DNA of 64,000 bases from Butyricicoccus_A sp963601915 (GTDB lineage Bacteria > Bacillota > Clostridia > Oscillospirales > Butyricicoccaceae), in contig CAVCGL010000007.1 in assembly GCA_963601915.1 (NCBI GenBank), forward strand, positions 74,559 through 138,558. The letters are read 5' to 3'. The position numbers and the translations under genes were made by a program. Shown one piece after another: positions 23,797-32,392 of this stretch; position 1 is the first letter of the stretch, and the number at the start of each line of letters is the position of its first letter. The notes beneath the pieces were generated by a model, which was given only the letters and a program-made list of their open reading frames with translations, did not search any database and was not told the origin of the DNA.

Positions 23797-25305
23797 ATGA
23801 TAGCAATATTTGAACGCTGGAGGGAACTATTAAGAAAACATCTCGCGGCCATTATCGTACTGTTGTTTGCGGTACAGCCGCTGATGGATATTTGTTCCTT
23901 CTGGCTGGATAAGCTGGGCATGAGCACCGCGCCGACGCTGCTGATTCGCATGTTGGTATTTGCTTTGACGGCGCTGATCGGCTTCTGCTTATCTGACAGA
24001 AAACGATATTATTGGGCGCTGGCGGCGATCTGTGCAGTATTTTTTGTATGCCATGCTGTGAGCTGCGCGCGCGCCGGATATATCAGCCCGTTTGCGGATT
24101 TGACCAACTACATTCGCGTCATTCAGATTCCGATTTTTGCGCTGTGCTTGATTACGTTTTTGCGGGCAGATACACACAGCTATCGTTGGGTTGGTGTCGG
24201 CTTTGCGGTATCCTTTGCCATTATCACGGCTGTCGTAGTGCTTAGCGTTGTGACGGGAACCAATCCGTATACATATGTCGATGACCAGATGGGCATTCTG
24301 GGTTGGTTTTCCACGACCAATTCGCAGGCTTCCATTGTCAGCATGATGACGCCGATTTTGATTGGCATGGCGTATCGGTCAGAGAAAACTTGGCTGTTTG
24401 CGGCAACCGCCGTGCTGTCGTGTGCACAGCTGTATTTTCTTGGCACACGACTGGCATATATGGCGATTTTCGTTTCGATTTTCGGCACAATTTTTGTCGC
24501 TGTTCTGTGTGGAGAAGGGAAGAAGCTGCGCTGCGGCATCCTGCTGCTTGTCGCTGTTGTCTGCGTACTGGGCGTGAAGCAGTCTCCGATGTATCAGCAC
24601 CAGCAGACCTATTCGCAGTTCATGGAAGAAAAGCAGACCGTACTCAACTCTATGAGTGCAGACCGCGGTACAACGGTTACGAAAGAGGAAGTGAAGGATG
24701 CAGAAAAGGGAAATTCTTCGCTGGAATTGCTGCACACAATGAATCAGATTTACTGCTACTACCGCTCGGATCTGGTTCAGCGCTTTGGCGTAGAGCGTGT
24801 AATGAAAAAATGTAATTTTTCCAATGATGTGTCTCAGATGACTGCAGCGCGCAAAACAAAAATTATCTTTTGTGAGCTGCTCATGGATGAGATGCCGGAA
24901 ACTTCTAAGCTGTTTGGCATAGAACGCGATCACATGAATTATAAGGGAGAAAGCTATGACGTTGAGAACGACTTCCATGGCATTTATTTCTTGTACGGTG
25001 CAGTCGGTTTGGCGCTGTTTCTGATATTCCTTGCCTATTTCGCCGTTCTGATTGTCATCGCATTGGTTCGCAATATACAGAAGTATTTTACTCTGGAAGC
25101 GGGCGCCTATGGTATGGCGTTCCTGCTGGCACTTGCCAACGCGTACAATACAGCGGGCATTTTGCGCAGACCGAATGCTTCGTTTTACCTGTCCGTGATT
25201 CTTGCCGTCATTTTCTATTTGACACGCATCAAGCAGTATCCGGAGACACAGCCAAAGGGCGTGTTTGCTCTGTTTGGCAAGATGAAAAAAACAAAAGAAA
25301 GATAA
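23797..25305 (+). CDS. O-antigen ligase/polymerase-like membrane protein, copy 2
   Basis: A tandem paralogue of the preceding gene. I chose the ATG at 23797, 8 bp after CAGGA, giving 502 residues; the upstream part of the frame has no RBS and a non-membrane composition. Membrane layout and motifs match copy 1 (QPLMDICSFWLDKLG, DLTNYIRVIQIPIF, LGWFSTTNSQAS, DVENDFHGIYFLYGAVG). The big loop is the most divergent part, so acceptor or donor specificity probably differs. It has a lysine-rich C-terminus and is followed by a hairpin. Confidence 0.7.
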   Translation: MIAIFERWRELLRKHLAAIIVLLFAVQPLMDICSFWLDKLGMSTAPTLLIRMLVFALTALIGFCLSDRKRYYWALAAICAVFFVCHAVSCARAGYISPFADLTNYIRVIQIPIFALCLITFLRADTHSYRWVGVGFAVSFAIITAVVVLSVVTGTNPYTYVDDQMGILGWFSTTNSQASIVSMMTPILIGMAYRSEKTWLFAATAVLSCAQLYFLGTRLAYMAIFVSIFGTIFVAVLCGEGKKLRCGILLLVAVVCVLGVKQSPMYQHQQTYSQFMEEKQTVLNSMSADRGTTVTKEEVKDAEKGNSSLELLHTMNQIYCYYRSDLVQRFGVERVMKKCNFSNDVSQMTAARKTKIIFCELLMDEMPETSKLFGIERDHMNYKGESYDVENDFHGIYFLYGAVGLALFLIFLAYFAVLIVIALVRNIQKYFTLEAGAYGMAFLLALANAYNTAGILRRPNASFYLSVILAVIFYLTRIKQYPETQPKGVFALFGKMKKTKER

Positions 25306-25309
25306 ATGG

Positions 25310-25345
25310 CAAATCCTGTCCAGAGCGATCTGGGCGGGATTTTTC
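25310..25345 (+). terminator. Terminator after the ligase-like pair
   Basis: AATCCTGTCC pairs with GGGCGGGATT (with G-U pairs), followed by a TTTTT run. Confidence 0.65.
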
Positions 25346-25386
25346 ATCAAACAAGCGCATATACTTGACAGATAGAGGTGATTGGA

Positions 25387-26064
25387 TTGGCGAAACGACG
25401 CAATCGACTTTCTAAAAAAAAGAAAAGACTCCTGCGCTGGACGATTTTTTTGCTCGCCGCGGCAGCTTGTGTCTTATACCTTTCGTTTCAGCAGCCAGAC
25501 ACACAGCAATCCTCCGATGCACCAGAGCAAATTGCAGGGATTTCGGTACATACCCAATACATTCCGGAAGATTCACAGGCGCGTTCGGGACGCAAACGCG
25601 AGATTCATTATATTGTCATTCATGAGACCGACAATACGGGGGCTCATGCGACAGCAAAAGCGCATAGTGAATATTTACAGGAAAACTGCTGGAAGGAACA
25701 GAAAAGCTGGCATTATACGGTCGATGACCATGAAATTTGGCATCATCTTCCGGATAAGGAAGTGGGATACCATGCAGGCGACAGCAGCTGGAAAGAAGGC
25801 GGCAATCGGAATGGCATCGGCATTGAGCTGTGTGTCAATCAAGGCGGAGATTTTGACCAGACCATACACAATGCCGCCCAGCTGACAGCATATTTGCTGC
25901 TGAAATACAATTTGACGATAGATGCCGTCAAAAAGCATCAGGATTTCTCCGGAAAAATCTGTCCCTCAACGATCATTGGGACCAATCGTTGGCAGGAATT
26001 TCTGCAACTTGTGCAAGAGGATTATTCGGCGCAAAAAACACAAGAGCAAAATACTGATGCATAA
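25387..26064 (+). CDS. Membrane-anchored N-acetylmuramoyl-L-alanine amidase (amidase_2)
   Basis: The likely start is TTG at 25387, 7 bp after GAGGTG; a GTG at 25378 lacks spacing. The 225-residue product begins with a very basic stretch (AKRRNRLSKKKK), one membrane segment (about 18-35), a short linker and an amidase_2 domain. Zinc ligands and catalysis are visible in IHYIVIHETDN, the GYHAGDSS histidine and KHQDFSGKICPS. It cleaves the bond between MurNAc and L-alanine of peptidoglycan. It lies between the spoIIR/ligase genes and a DUF1540 gene, compatible with a sporulation or wall-remodelling role. Confidence 0.85.
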   Translation: MAKRRNRLSKKKKRLLRWTIFLLAAAACVLYLSFQQPDTQQSSDAPEQIAGISVHTQYIPEDSQARSGRKREIHYIVIHETDNTGAHATAKAHSEYLQENCWKEQKSWHYTVDDHEIWHHLPDKEVGYHAGDSSWKEGGNRNGIGIELCVNQGGDFDQTIHNAAQLTAYLLLKYNLTIDAVKKHQDFSGKICPSTIIGTNRWQEFLQLVQEDYSAQKTQEQNTDA

Positions 26065-26118
26065 AACGTGCGCGACAGGGAATGCTACTAGCGAATCAAT
26101 GAAGAGGAGGACATGAAC

Positions 26119-26286
26119 ATGGAAAAATGTCATGCAAACAAGAGCATTCACTGTAGTGTCAACCAGTGCGCAAATCACTGCAGCACATCGGATTACTGCT
26201 CTCTGGACAGTGTACAGATTGGAACCCACGAGATGAATCCGACGGAGAAGAAATGCACCGACTGCAATTCCTTCAAGCTGGGTTGA
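26119..26286 (+). CDS. DUF1540 cysteine-rich small protein
   Basis: A 55-residue protein with the DUF1540 pattern: HCSVNQCANHCSTSDYCSLDSVQIG and a final KKCTDCNSF (given in parts: IHCSVNQCANHC, YCSLDSVQIG). The seven cysteines and conserved His suggest metal binding. The ATG at 26119 lies 8 bp after GAGGAGG; an ATG at 26113 is too close. DUF1540 proteins are widespread in spore-forming Clostridia, often expressed in sporulation, with no assigned role. A strong hairpin follows. Confidence 0.85.
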   Translation: MEKCHANKSIHCSVNQCANHCSTSDYCSLDSVQIGTHEMNPTEKKCTDCNSFKLG

Positions 26287-26312
26287 GCTGCTGAATTGTA
26301 GCATATGACAAA

Positions 26313-26353
26313 ACATCCCCAGACTAAGCCGAGACGGCTTGGGCTGGGGATGT
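26313..26353. terminator. Terminator between convergent DUF1540 and zinc-ribbon genes
   Basis: ACATCCCCA and TGGGGATGT close a long hairpin with an inner AAGCCG/CGGCTT stem, followed by a T-rich stretch. Confidence 0.8.
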
Positions 26354-26378
26354 GTGCTTTGTTTTTAGATTGTGCCGG

Positions 26379-27461
26379 TTATCTTGCTGTCATGATTCTC
26401 TGCACAATGGCGGCAAAGAATACGATGATCGGAGCCATCTCTGTGCGAATGACGGATTGGAATGAGCCGCCCATCTGTGTGATGAGATAGACATTGCTGC
26501 CGATATAGCAGGCAAAGAAAATGACGGCAATCAGCAGAGCAAGGCCTGCTGCCATGTGACCGAAGAAGCGAGCCTGCGGACGCAGGACGAACAGTGCGAC
26601 CACATGCAGGGCTTCCAATGCGACGACGATGTAGCCGACAATGGAAAGAGCAAACAGAGCGATGCGAATAATCAGCGATACCATGGTTGGATCACTCTGC
26701 GGAATCAGCCAGCTGACCAAAGAATTGAGATCAGAAGACAACGCAGACATGCTGGTTAAACTGAATGTACCGCTCGCCGAAGCAACATTGAGTCCCAGCC
26801 AATTCTGGAACAAAAAGAAGCAGATCAGTGCGGCGCAAATCAGAGAAATCACGATCTGAATCAGGCCTAAATCGCTTTTGCCAAAGATAGAGGAACCGGT
26901 GGGAATTGAAAAGGATTTTCCGGAGAAGAGCGGCTTGCTGCCGGACGAAGAGCTGCCGGAAGGGATCTTCAGTTTCCCGCGCAGCAGAAAATACGTAATA
27001 ATCAGAGCAGCGATGCCGAAGGTCGCACGCATTTCGCCGCCGGAACGAACCAGCGTGGCGACACCGAGCGTACAGGCTGCATAAAATAGGATGAATTTTC
27101 CGGTCTTGCGCAGCAGAAAATAACAGACAGCTGAGCCAAGGCTGAGCAGAACGGAAATCAACGCAACATGAATCAGTGCCTGTACGCCGAACAGCGCATG
27201 TGCGACAGTACAAATCAGCAGCCAGATTGATGTGATGCCGCTGTACGCAGCAGAGGAACCGCTGCTGGATTTCTCTTTCTTGACAGAAATTTTAATTTTT
27301 CGCTTTTTTTGTTTTTGCTTTTTTTCCTCCTCTTGGGCAGGCTGTTTGTTCTTTTCCTGCTCCTCTTTTTTTATTTCTTCGGGAAAATTGGTCTCTGCAC
27401 CGCAGTAGGGACAATATTTGACCCATTGATCGACCTTTTTTCCACATTCTCTGCAATACAT
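26379..27461 (-). CDS. Zinc-ribbon membrane protein of unknown function
   Basis: A 360-residue protein. An N-terminal zinc ribbon with two CxxC pairs (Cys 3/6 and 17/20) is followed by an extremely charged Glu/Lys/Gln linker (about 28-65), a Ser/Gly-rich spacer and about eight hydrophobic segments. The architecture, a cytoplasmic zinc ribbon tethered to a membrane bundle, is common in Firmicutes, but I cannot assign a role. It is the last gene of a three-gene operon with the CmpB-like and HD proteins (18-bp gap). Two Ser-rich loops (KIPSGSSSSGSK, IPTGSSIFG) look like low-complexity linkers. Confidence 0.65.
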   Translation of the reverse strand: MYCRECGKKVDQWVKYCPYCGAETNFPEEIKKEEQEKNKQPAQEEEKKQKQKKRKIKISVKKEKSSSGSSAAYSGITSIWLLICTVAHALFGVQALIHVALISVLLSLGSAVCYFLLRKTGKFILFYAACTLGVATLVRSGGEMRATFGIAALIITYFLLRGKLKIPSGSSSSGSKPLFSGKSFSIPTGSSIFGKSDLGLIQIVISLICAALICFFLFQNWLGLNVASASGTFSLTSMSALSSDLNSLVSWLIPQSDPTMVSLIIRIALFALSIVGYIVVALEALHVVALFVLRPQARFFGHMAAGLALLIAVIFFACYIGSNVYLITQMGGSFQSVIRTEMAPIIVFFAAIVQRIMTAR

Positions 27462-27479
27462 ACAATAAACACCTTCTAT

Positions 27480-28280
27480 TTATTTGTTTTTCTTTTGTTT
27501 TTTCAAAATTTCCAACAGCGTATCCCAGTATTCACGCGGATGCTTCTGGACATTGGGGCGGAAGCCCTTGATGCGGGACAGCGCACGGCGATGTGCCGGA
27601 TTGATGGAACGAGTCATGCGCTCGAAATTCTGGCGAGAGAATCGCTGTTTTTCTTCTGCAATGCGCTGGCTCAAGCCCAGCTGCTTTTCGGTGAGATTGG
27701 AGACAAACTGTTCCATGTGCTGGTTGATGGTTTCTTCGGCGTCCTTCATCAGAGCGTCCAATCGTGTCAATGCGGACAGCGTCAGAGCCAAATCGGCAGC
27801 AAACAACGCCATTAACGCCAGAGAAATACCTTCCATGGCAAGCGGCGGAATGCTGGTTGTGTGCGAGCTGATAAAGGGATACAGCTTGAATACGATGAAT
27901 ACACCGGCACAGCCGAATAACAGCGAAGCTGGAAGGCAGATTCTTCCGTTGAGATTGAACGGTAAATTGCTGTAGTCCCACCAGTATGCGTGAAACCATT
28001 TTTCCAATGCCCAAGAGGTGAGGTATTCCATGATCGCGCTGCCGACCATAGAGATAAGGAATACCTGCCACACGGTGAGGGTTGGAATATGATTGAAATC
28101 TAAGAGGTCGATGATAATAGAAATCGCAATCGCACCAAAGCCATAGATTGGACAGATCGGGCCGTATAAGAATCCCCGATTGGCCCATTGCCGCTGTGTT
28201 GCTGTGCAATACACGGTTTCAAAGCACCAGCCCAAAAAGCTGTAGACGAGGAACCAGACGAAATATCGGCTGATAATCAT
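27480..28280 (-). CDS. CmpB-type putative ABC transporter permease (PF06541-like)
   Basis: A 266-residue membrane protein with the family N-terminus FLVYSFLGWCFETVY and RGFLYGPICPIYGFGA, about six helices, then a charged, likely cytoplasmic C-terminal helix region (about 180-266). The family carries the name ABC_trans_CmpB, but no ATPase gene is adjacent and true transport activity is not established. Its start overlaps the HD-protein stop by 4 bp. Confidence 0.8.
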   Translation of the reverse strand: MIISRYFVWFLVYSFLGWCFETVYCTATQRQWANRGFLYGPICPIYGFGAIAISIIIDLLDFNHIPTLTVWQVFLISMVGSAIMEYLTSWALEKWFHAYWWDYSNLPFNLNGRICLPASLLFGCAGVFIVFKLYPFISSHTTSIPPLAMEGISLALMALFAADLALTLSALTRLDALMKDAEETINQHMEQFVSNLTEKQLGLSQRIAEEKQRFSRQNFERMTRSINPAHRRALSRIKGFRPNVQKHPREYWDTLLEILKKQKKNK

Positions 28281-28768
28281 GCGTGTGTACGCTCCTTTCG
28301 TTTGCGAAGAAAGAGCGTTTCATATAAAGAACAATATTTATCTGCGATACATACGATCATGGCAGCACGAGAAGTCGGAACCTGTGTCAAGGTCAAGGGC
28401 CACATGTGGCAGCGGATGACATCCTGTGTCTGTTTGCCGATGCGGAAATAGTGCTGTGCGTTTTTGCGAGCAGCTTCCGGATGGCTAAAACCGTGCAGGG
28501 GGTGCTCGTGGTTTTCGTCCACATGCCAATCGTACAAGTAAAAATCATGCAGCAATGCACCGATAATCAGCGCTTTTCGGTTGGCACCGAGGTGAAACCG
28601 GTTGTTGAGCCAGCAGCTTACTTCCGCTACATATTTGCAGTGCTGTAAGGTGGATACGGAACCGTGTTGAATATATGCGTTCATCTGCTGCACTTTGCTG
28701 TTTTTTAAGTAAGGACGCAGCAGTTGACACAGTGCACGGCGCTCCTGCCAAGTTAAGGTGAATTTCAT
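28277..28768 (-). CDS. HD-domain protein
   Basis: A 163-residue HD-fold protein with His in LQHCKYVAEVS, the HD doublet in IIGALLHDFYLYDW (about 72-85), further histidines in HPLHGFSHPE and an Asp in CIADKYCSLYE. HD proteins are metal-dependent phosphohydrolases acting on nucleotides or related compounds; this compact type is typically annotated only as HD domain-containing. First gene of a minus-strand operon with the CmpB-like and zinc-ribbon proteins; RBS is AAAGGAG. Confidence 0.8.
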   Translation of the reverse strand: MKFTLTWQERRALCQLLRPYLKNSKVQQMNAYIQHGSVSTLQHCKYVAEVSCWLNNRFHLGANRKALIIGALLHDFYLYDWHVDENHEHPLHGFSHPEAARKNAQHYFRIGKQTQDVIRCHMWPLTLTQVPTSRAAMIVCIADKYCSLYETLFLRKRKERTHA

Positions 28769-28900
28769 ATGTCAGCTCCTTTCTGTCGAATTTTGCATGG
28801 TTTCTTATGTATATCATATCATAGATTATCTGGAAAAAGGAAACATTCATAGAAAATTTAAGACTTTTTTAAAAATAGTACCGTTTTGTTCCCATGAATG

Positions 28901-28909
28901 GTATACTAA
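28901..28909 (+). promoter_or_regulatory. Extended -10 promoter for the coiled-coil/FAH unit
   Basis: TGGTATACT is an extended -10 element about 45 bp upstream of the start at 28955, without a clear -35 box. Confidence 0.5.
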
Positions 28910-28954
28910 ACAGAGATACCTCGATTTTTGAGAGAGAACAGAGGAGGTTTTGCT

Positions 28955-29179
28955 ATGTGGCAAAAAGAAGACACGACCTATCGCGACTTGCGAGAACATT
29001 CGCTTGACCAGTGGTTGACGGAAATGGAAGCACATGAAGATTTGCAGGTACGTGACGGCGTGCGTTTGGCGCGGGAGTATCTTGCGTATTTGAAGAAAGA
29101 GAATCAAAGACTGCAAGAACAAAATCAGCTGACGCAGACCTATTTGAAAAAAGCAATCTTAGACAAGAGAAAACGGTGA
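28955..29179 (+). CDS. Small coiled-coil protein of unknown function
   Basis: The ATG at 28955 follows AGAGGAGG. The 74-residue product is hydrophilic and helical; from about residue 30 onward it has heptad-like spacing (VRLAREYLAYLKKENQRLQ) typical of a short coiled coil, ending in a basic KRKR tail. No family recognised. It is 9 bp upstream of the FAH-family gene and very likely co-transcribed with it. Confidence 0.6.
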   Translation: MWQKEDTTYRDLREHSLDQWLTEMEAHEDLQVRDGVRLAREYLAYLKKENQRLQEQNQLTQTYLKKAILDKRKR

Positions 29180-29188
29180 GGAAAACGC

Positions 29189-30052
29189 ATGAAATTCTTT
29201 CAGTATTATGACAAAGCACAGAACATTTGCTTGGGATTCTGCCATGGCGACGTGCTGGCAGACGCACAGGCAAGTGCAGCAAAGAGCGGAGCACAGCTGC
29301 CGACAACATTAACGGATGTATTAAACAACGCAGATCATGCGGCAGTGTTGGAGGCCTACCAGAAGCTGGAGCCGGTTGCCGTTGCCGGTGACATTGCGTT
29401 TGCTCCGGCAGTATCTAAGCCGGAAAAAATTATTTGTATTGGTTTGAATTACAAGGCACATATGGACGAAATTGGATTTACGCGAGATCGAGAATTTCCG
29501 CCGGTATTTCCAAAATATCCATCGTCGCTGGTGGGACATGAGCATCCGATTCACCTGCCGAAGGACGGCGAGCAGTTTGACTATGAGGCAGAGCTTGTGA
29601 TTGTTATGGGGCGCGAAGCGCATGAAGTCACAGTGGAACAGGCAAAAGAATGCATCTTTGGTTATACCGCAGGCAACGATTTCAGCGCACGCGATTTGCA
29701 GTTTAAGACCGGTCAGTGGCTGCTCGGCAAGGCGTGTGATGATTTTGCTCCGGCAGGCCCGTTTTTGGTATCCGCAGACGAGCTTGATGCGGATTATCTG
29801 TCCATCAGCTGCCGTGTCAATGGCGAGCTGCGTCAGGACTCCAACACGGAACATATGATTTTTTCCTGTGCGGAAATTGTCAGCTATCTGTCCCAGTATA
29901 TGACGCTCAAGCCCGGCGATATGATTTATTCCGGCACGCCGGAGGGTGTCATTCTCGGTATGCCGGAGGAACAGAAAAAATGGCTGGCCCATGGCGATGT
30001 GATAGAGGTAAGCATTGAAGGTATTGGCACGCTGCGCAATACCATCGCGTAA
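29189..30052 (+). CDS. Fumarylacetoacetate hydrolase family protein
   Basis: A 287-residue FAH-fold enzyme with an N-terminal cap domain and the catalytic core starting near IICIGLNYKAHMDE (about 82-95). Metal-binding acidic residues are visible in FDYEAELVIVMG, and the later SARDLQFKTGQWLLGK and YSGTPEGVILG motifs are typical. Family members hydrolyse or decarboxylate beta-diketo acids such as acylpyruvates or 2-hydroxyhepta-dienedioates. The substrate is not indicated by the neighbours. Confidence 0.85.
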   Translation: MKFFQYYDKAQNICLGFCHGDVLADAQASAAKSGAQLPTTLTDVLNNADHAAVLEAYQKLEPVAVAGDIAFAPAVSKPEKIICIGLNYKAHMDEIGFTRDREFPPVFPKYPSSLVGHEHPIHLPKDGEQFDYEAELVIVMGREAHEVTVEQAKECIFGYTAGNDFSARDLQFKTGQWLLGKACDDFAPAGPFLVSADELDADYLSISCRVNGELRQDSNTEHMIFSCAEIVSYLSQYMTLKPGDMIYSGTPEGVILGMPEEQKKWLAHGDVIEVSIEGIGTLRNTIA

Positions 30053-30160
30053 CCATCATTTTTCAGAAATTTTGCGCAAAAGACCAGACAAACGGTTGAT
30101 ATACACGGTTTCTTCCCTTTTATACTAATAGATGAAATCACAAGGGAAGAGGGGATTTGT

Positions 30161-31393
30161 GTGTTCTCAGAATTGCTGGCTGAAATAACCAATCTGACAC
30201 AATGTAAGGAAAGTATTGGCGCGTATCTGTCGAATCTTTCCATCAATTCTGTGATTGTCACCATTATGATGATCTTTATGATTCTCGGTGCAGTTGACAA
30301 GGCAATGGGAAATAAGCGTGGCTATGGTGCGGCCTTTGATGAAGGATTTCAGGCCATGGGACCGCTTGCGATTGCGATGGTTGGTGTCATTGCGGCGGCA
30401 CCCGTACTTAGCATGGTACTTCGTCCGATTGTTGGCCCGATTTATGAGCTGCTTGGCTCTTCGCCGTCCATTTTTGCCACAACGCTGTTGCTGGCAGATT
30501 CCGGCGGTTATCCGCTTGCCGTAGAACTGGCAGGAAATGACGTCGTCATGGGACAGTTTGCGGGCATCATCGTCGGATGTACGATGGGCTGCATCCTGCT
30601 GTTTGATATTCCGGTTGCCCTGACACTGATTCAGAAGAAGGATCGTCCATTGCTGGCGTGTGGTATTCTGGTCGGCGTGATCACGGCACCAATTGGCTGC
30701 TTTGTCGGTGGCATTGTCATGAATGCGATGACGGAATATTCGATGGATCTCGGAACCATGTTCTTCAGCCTGCTTCCGGTTATTTTGGTGGCCATTGTCT
30801 TGGCGGCAGGACTGTGGTTTAAGCCGATTGCCCTCATGAATGGATTTGCGAAATTTGGCGCGTTTGTCACAGGTTTGATTGCTATCTTTGTAGCCATTGC
30901 TGTTTTTCAGTACGAAACCGGCATTCGGTTCCCGCTGTTCCATTTGATGGTAGAGGCGGGCGCAGACGGCGTTTCTCCGCTGGCAAACAGCATAGAAATT
31001 CTCGGTGACATTGCGTTTGTGCTGATTGGTGCATTTCCCATGGTGGAATTTATCAAGAGACATTTCGGCGGCGCACTGGCGAAAGTCGGCAGCAAATTGG
31101 GCATGAACGAGGCGGCATCAGCGGGTATTGTGGCAACACTGGCGAATAATATCCCGACATTTCAGATGATGAAGGACATGAATCCGAAGGGAAAGCTCAT
31201 GAATGTGGCGTTTGCTTCTTGTGCGGCATTTATGTTCGGCGATCACTTGGGATTTGTTGCCGGTGTCAATTCCAATATGATTGTCCCGATGATCTTTGCC
31301 AAGCTGGCATGCGGTCTCAGCGCACTGTTTTTGGCCAATCTTCTCGCACCACAGCTGCTCTCCAAGGCGGAAAAGGCAGCAGAGGACGCGTGA
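30161..31393 (+). CDS. eutH: EutH-family ethanolamine permease, without a eut operon
   Basis: A 410-residue protein with about eleven membrane helices and clear EutH features: MIFMILGAVDKAMGNKRGYG, LLADSGGYPLA and ATLANNIPTFQMMKDMNPKG near the C-terminus. EutH moves ethanolamine across the membrane, mainly at low pH. The start is GTG with GAGGGG upstream. No ethanolamine ammonia-lyase, microcompartment or other eut gene lies in the window, so this is an orphan copy that may import another amine. A strong terminator follows. Confidence 0.85.
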   Translation: MFSELLAEITNLTQCKESIGAYLSNLSINSVIVTIMMIFMILGAVDKAMGNKRGYGAAFDEGFQAMGPLAIAMVGVIAAAPVLSMVLRPIVGPIYELLGSSPSIFATTLLLADSGGYPLAVELAGNDVVMGQFAGIIVGCTMGCILLFDIPVALTLIQKKDRPLLACGILVGVITAPIGCFVGGIVMNAMTEYSMDLGTMFFSLLPVILVAIVLAAGLWFKPIALMNGFAKFGAFVTGLIAIFVAIAVFQYETGIRFPLFHLMVEAGADGVSPLANSIEILGDIAFVLIGAFPMVEFIKRHFGGALAKVGSKLGMNEAASAGIVATLANNIPTFQMMKDMNPKGKLMNVAFASCAAFMFGDHLGFVAGVNSNMIVPMIFAKLACGLSALFLANLLAPQLLSKAEKAAEDA

Positions 31394-31411
31394 TTGATGG
31401 ATGGACACGAT

Positions 31412-31439
31412 AAAGAGCAGCCGAAAGGCTGCTCTTTTT
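31412..31439 (+). terminator. Terminator of eutH
   Basis: An 11-bp stem AAAGAGCAGCC / GGCTGCTCTTT with a GAAA tetraloop and a T run. Confidence 0.9.
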
Positions 31440-31455
31440 GGCAATAGGGAGGATT

Positions 31456-32304
31456 ATGATACAGAGAATCGTACAAGAAATCAAAGAACAACGACTGAAT
31501 CTCTATCAGCTTGCGGTATATACCGATCATGGCTTACAGACACAGCAAATACAGCCTGCCAGTGCTTGTCAGCCTGTTTATTCGATAACAAAGGTGTTTC
31601 TCAATGTTTGCATTGGAATGCTGGCGGATGCGGGAGCGTTTGCTCTGGATGATAACCTGCTGCCGTTTTTGCAGCCATATCTTCCGAAGCGCTATCCGGA
31701 GATATGGAACACGGTGACCATTCGACGGGCACTCACACATCGGATGGGACTGGACGATGGAATTTTTGACATCGATCGGGATGACACACGGAAGTATGGC
31801 ACCAATGATTATTTGGCGTATATTTTACAGTATCCGCCCAAATTTCAACCGGGAACCTATCGAAAGTATACCGACTGTGCGCACTATCTGTTATCCCTGC
31901 TTGTTCAGCGCATCACAGGCGCACCGGCAGATCAAATGATTCGGAGCAGTATATTACAGCCGCTGCACTGTCAGCCCACGGCATGGATGCGCTGCCCGCG
32001 GGAGCATACCATTGGTGCGACTGGCGCGTATCTGCGAGCAGAGGATGTGACAAAGCTGGGATGGCTGCTTGTCAATCAAGGCGCATATGAAGAAAAACAG
32101 ATAGTATCTGCCGCTTGGGTGCAGGAGATGGAACGAGAGCGATTGGATGTCTATCCGATCCGATCTACGAGCTTTTTTGTCAAAAACGGAATACACGGTC
32201 AGTGTTTGCTGTACAGCCGGGAAAAGCGCATAGCAATCGCATGGACTGCGCAGGAAACCGACGAAAAAATCAAGAAATTACAGCAAATTTGCGTTTGCAT
32301 CTGA
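31456..32304 (+). CDS. Serine hydrolase of the beta-lactamase/PBP4* family
   Basis: The ATG at 31456 is closely preceded by GGGAGG; a TTG at 31438 is the alternative. The 282-residue protein has the serine beta-lactamase-like SxxK motif in VYSITKVFLN (about 42-51), RALTHRMGLDDG and a YTD in place of the usual YxN. It has no signal peptide, so it is cytoplasmic, which argues against a resistance beta-lactamase and for an esterase or D-amino-acid peptidase. The C-terminal third-box motif is unclear. Confidence 0.75.
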   Translation: MIQRIVQEIKEQRLNLYQLAVYTDHGLQTQQIQPASACQPVYSITKVFLNVCIGMLADAGAFALDDNLLPFLQPYLPKRYPEIWNTVTIRRALTHRMGLDDGIFDIDRDDTRKYGTNDYLAYILQYPPKFQPGTYRKYTDCAHYLLSLLVQRITGAPADQMIRSSILQPLHCQPTAWMRCPREHTIGATGAYLRAEDVTKLGWLLVNQGAYEEKQIVSAAWVQEMERERLDVYPIRSTSFFVKNGIHGQCLLYSREKRIAIAWTAQETDEKIKKLQQICVCI

Positions 32305-32392
32305 GAAAATCTGTGGTATACTAATATTCGGATTTTTTAAGTAACGCTGTCGAAAAGAGGGTTTCAGACAGCGGCAGAAGGGAAAAACAAAC

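Noticed and set aside
30161..31393. Calling an ethanolamine utilisation operon around eutH.
   Set aside because: No other eut gene is present in the window.
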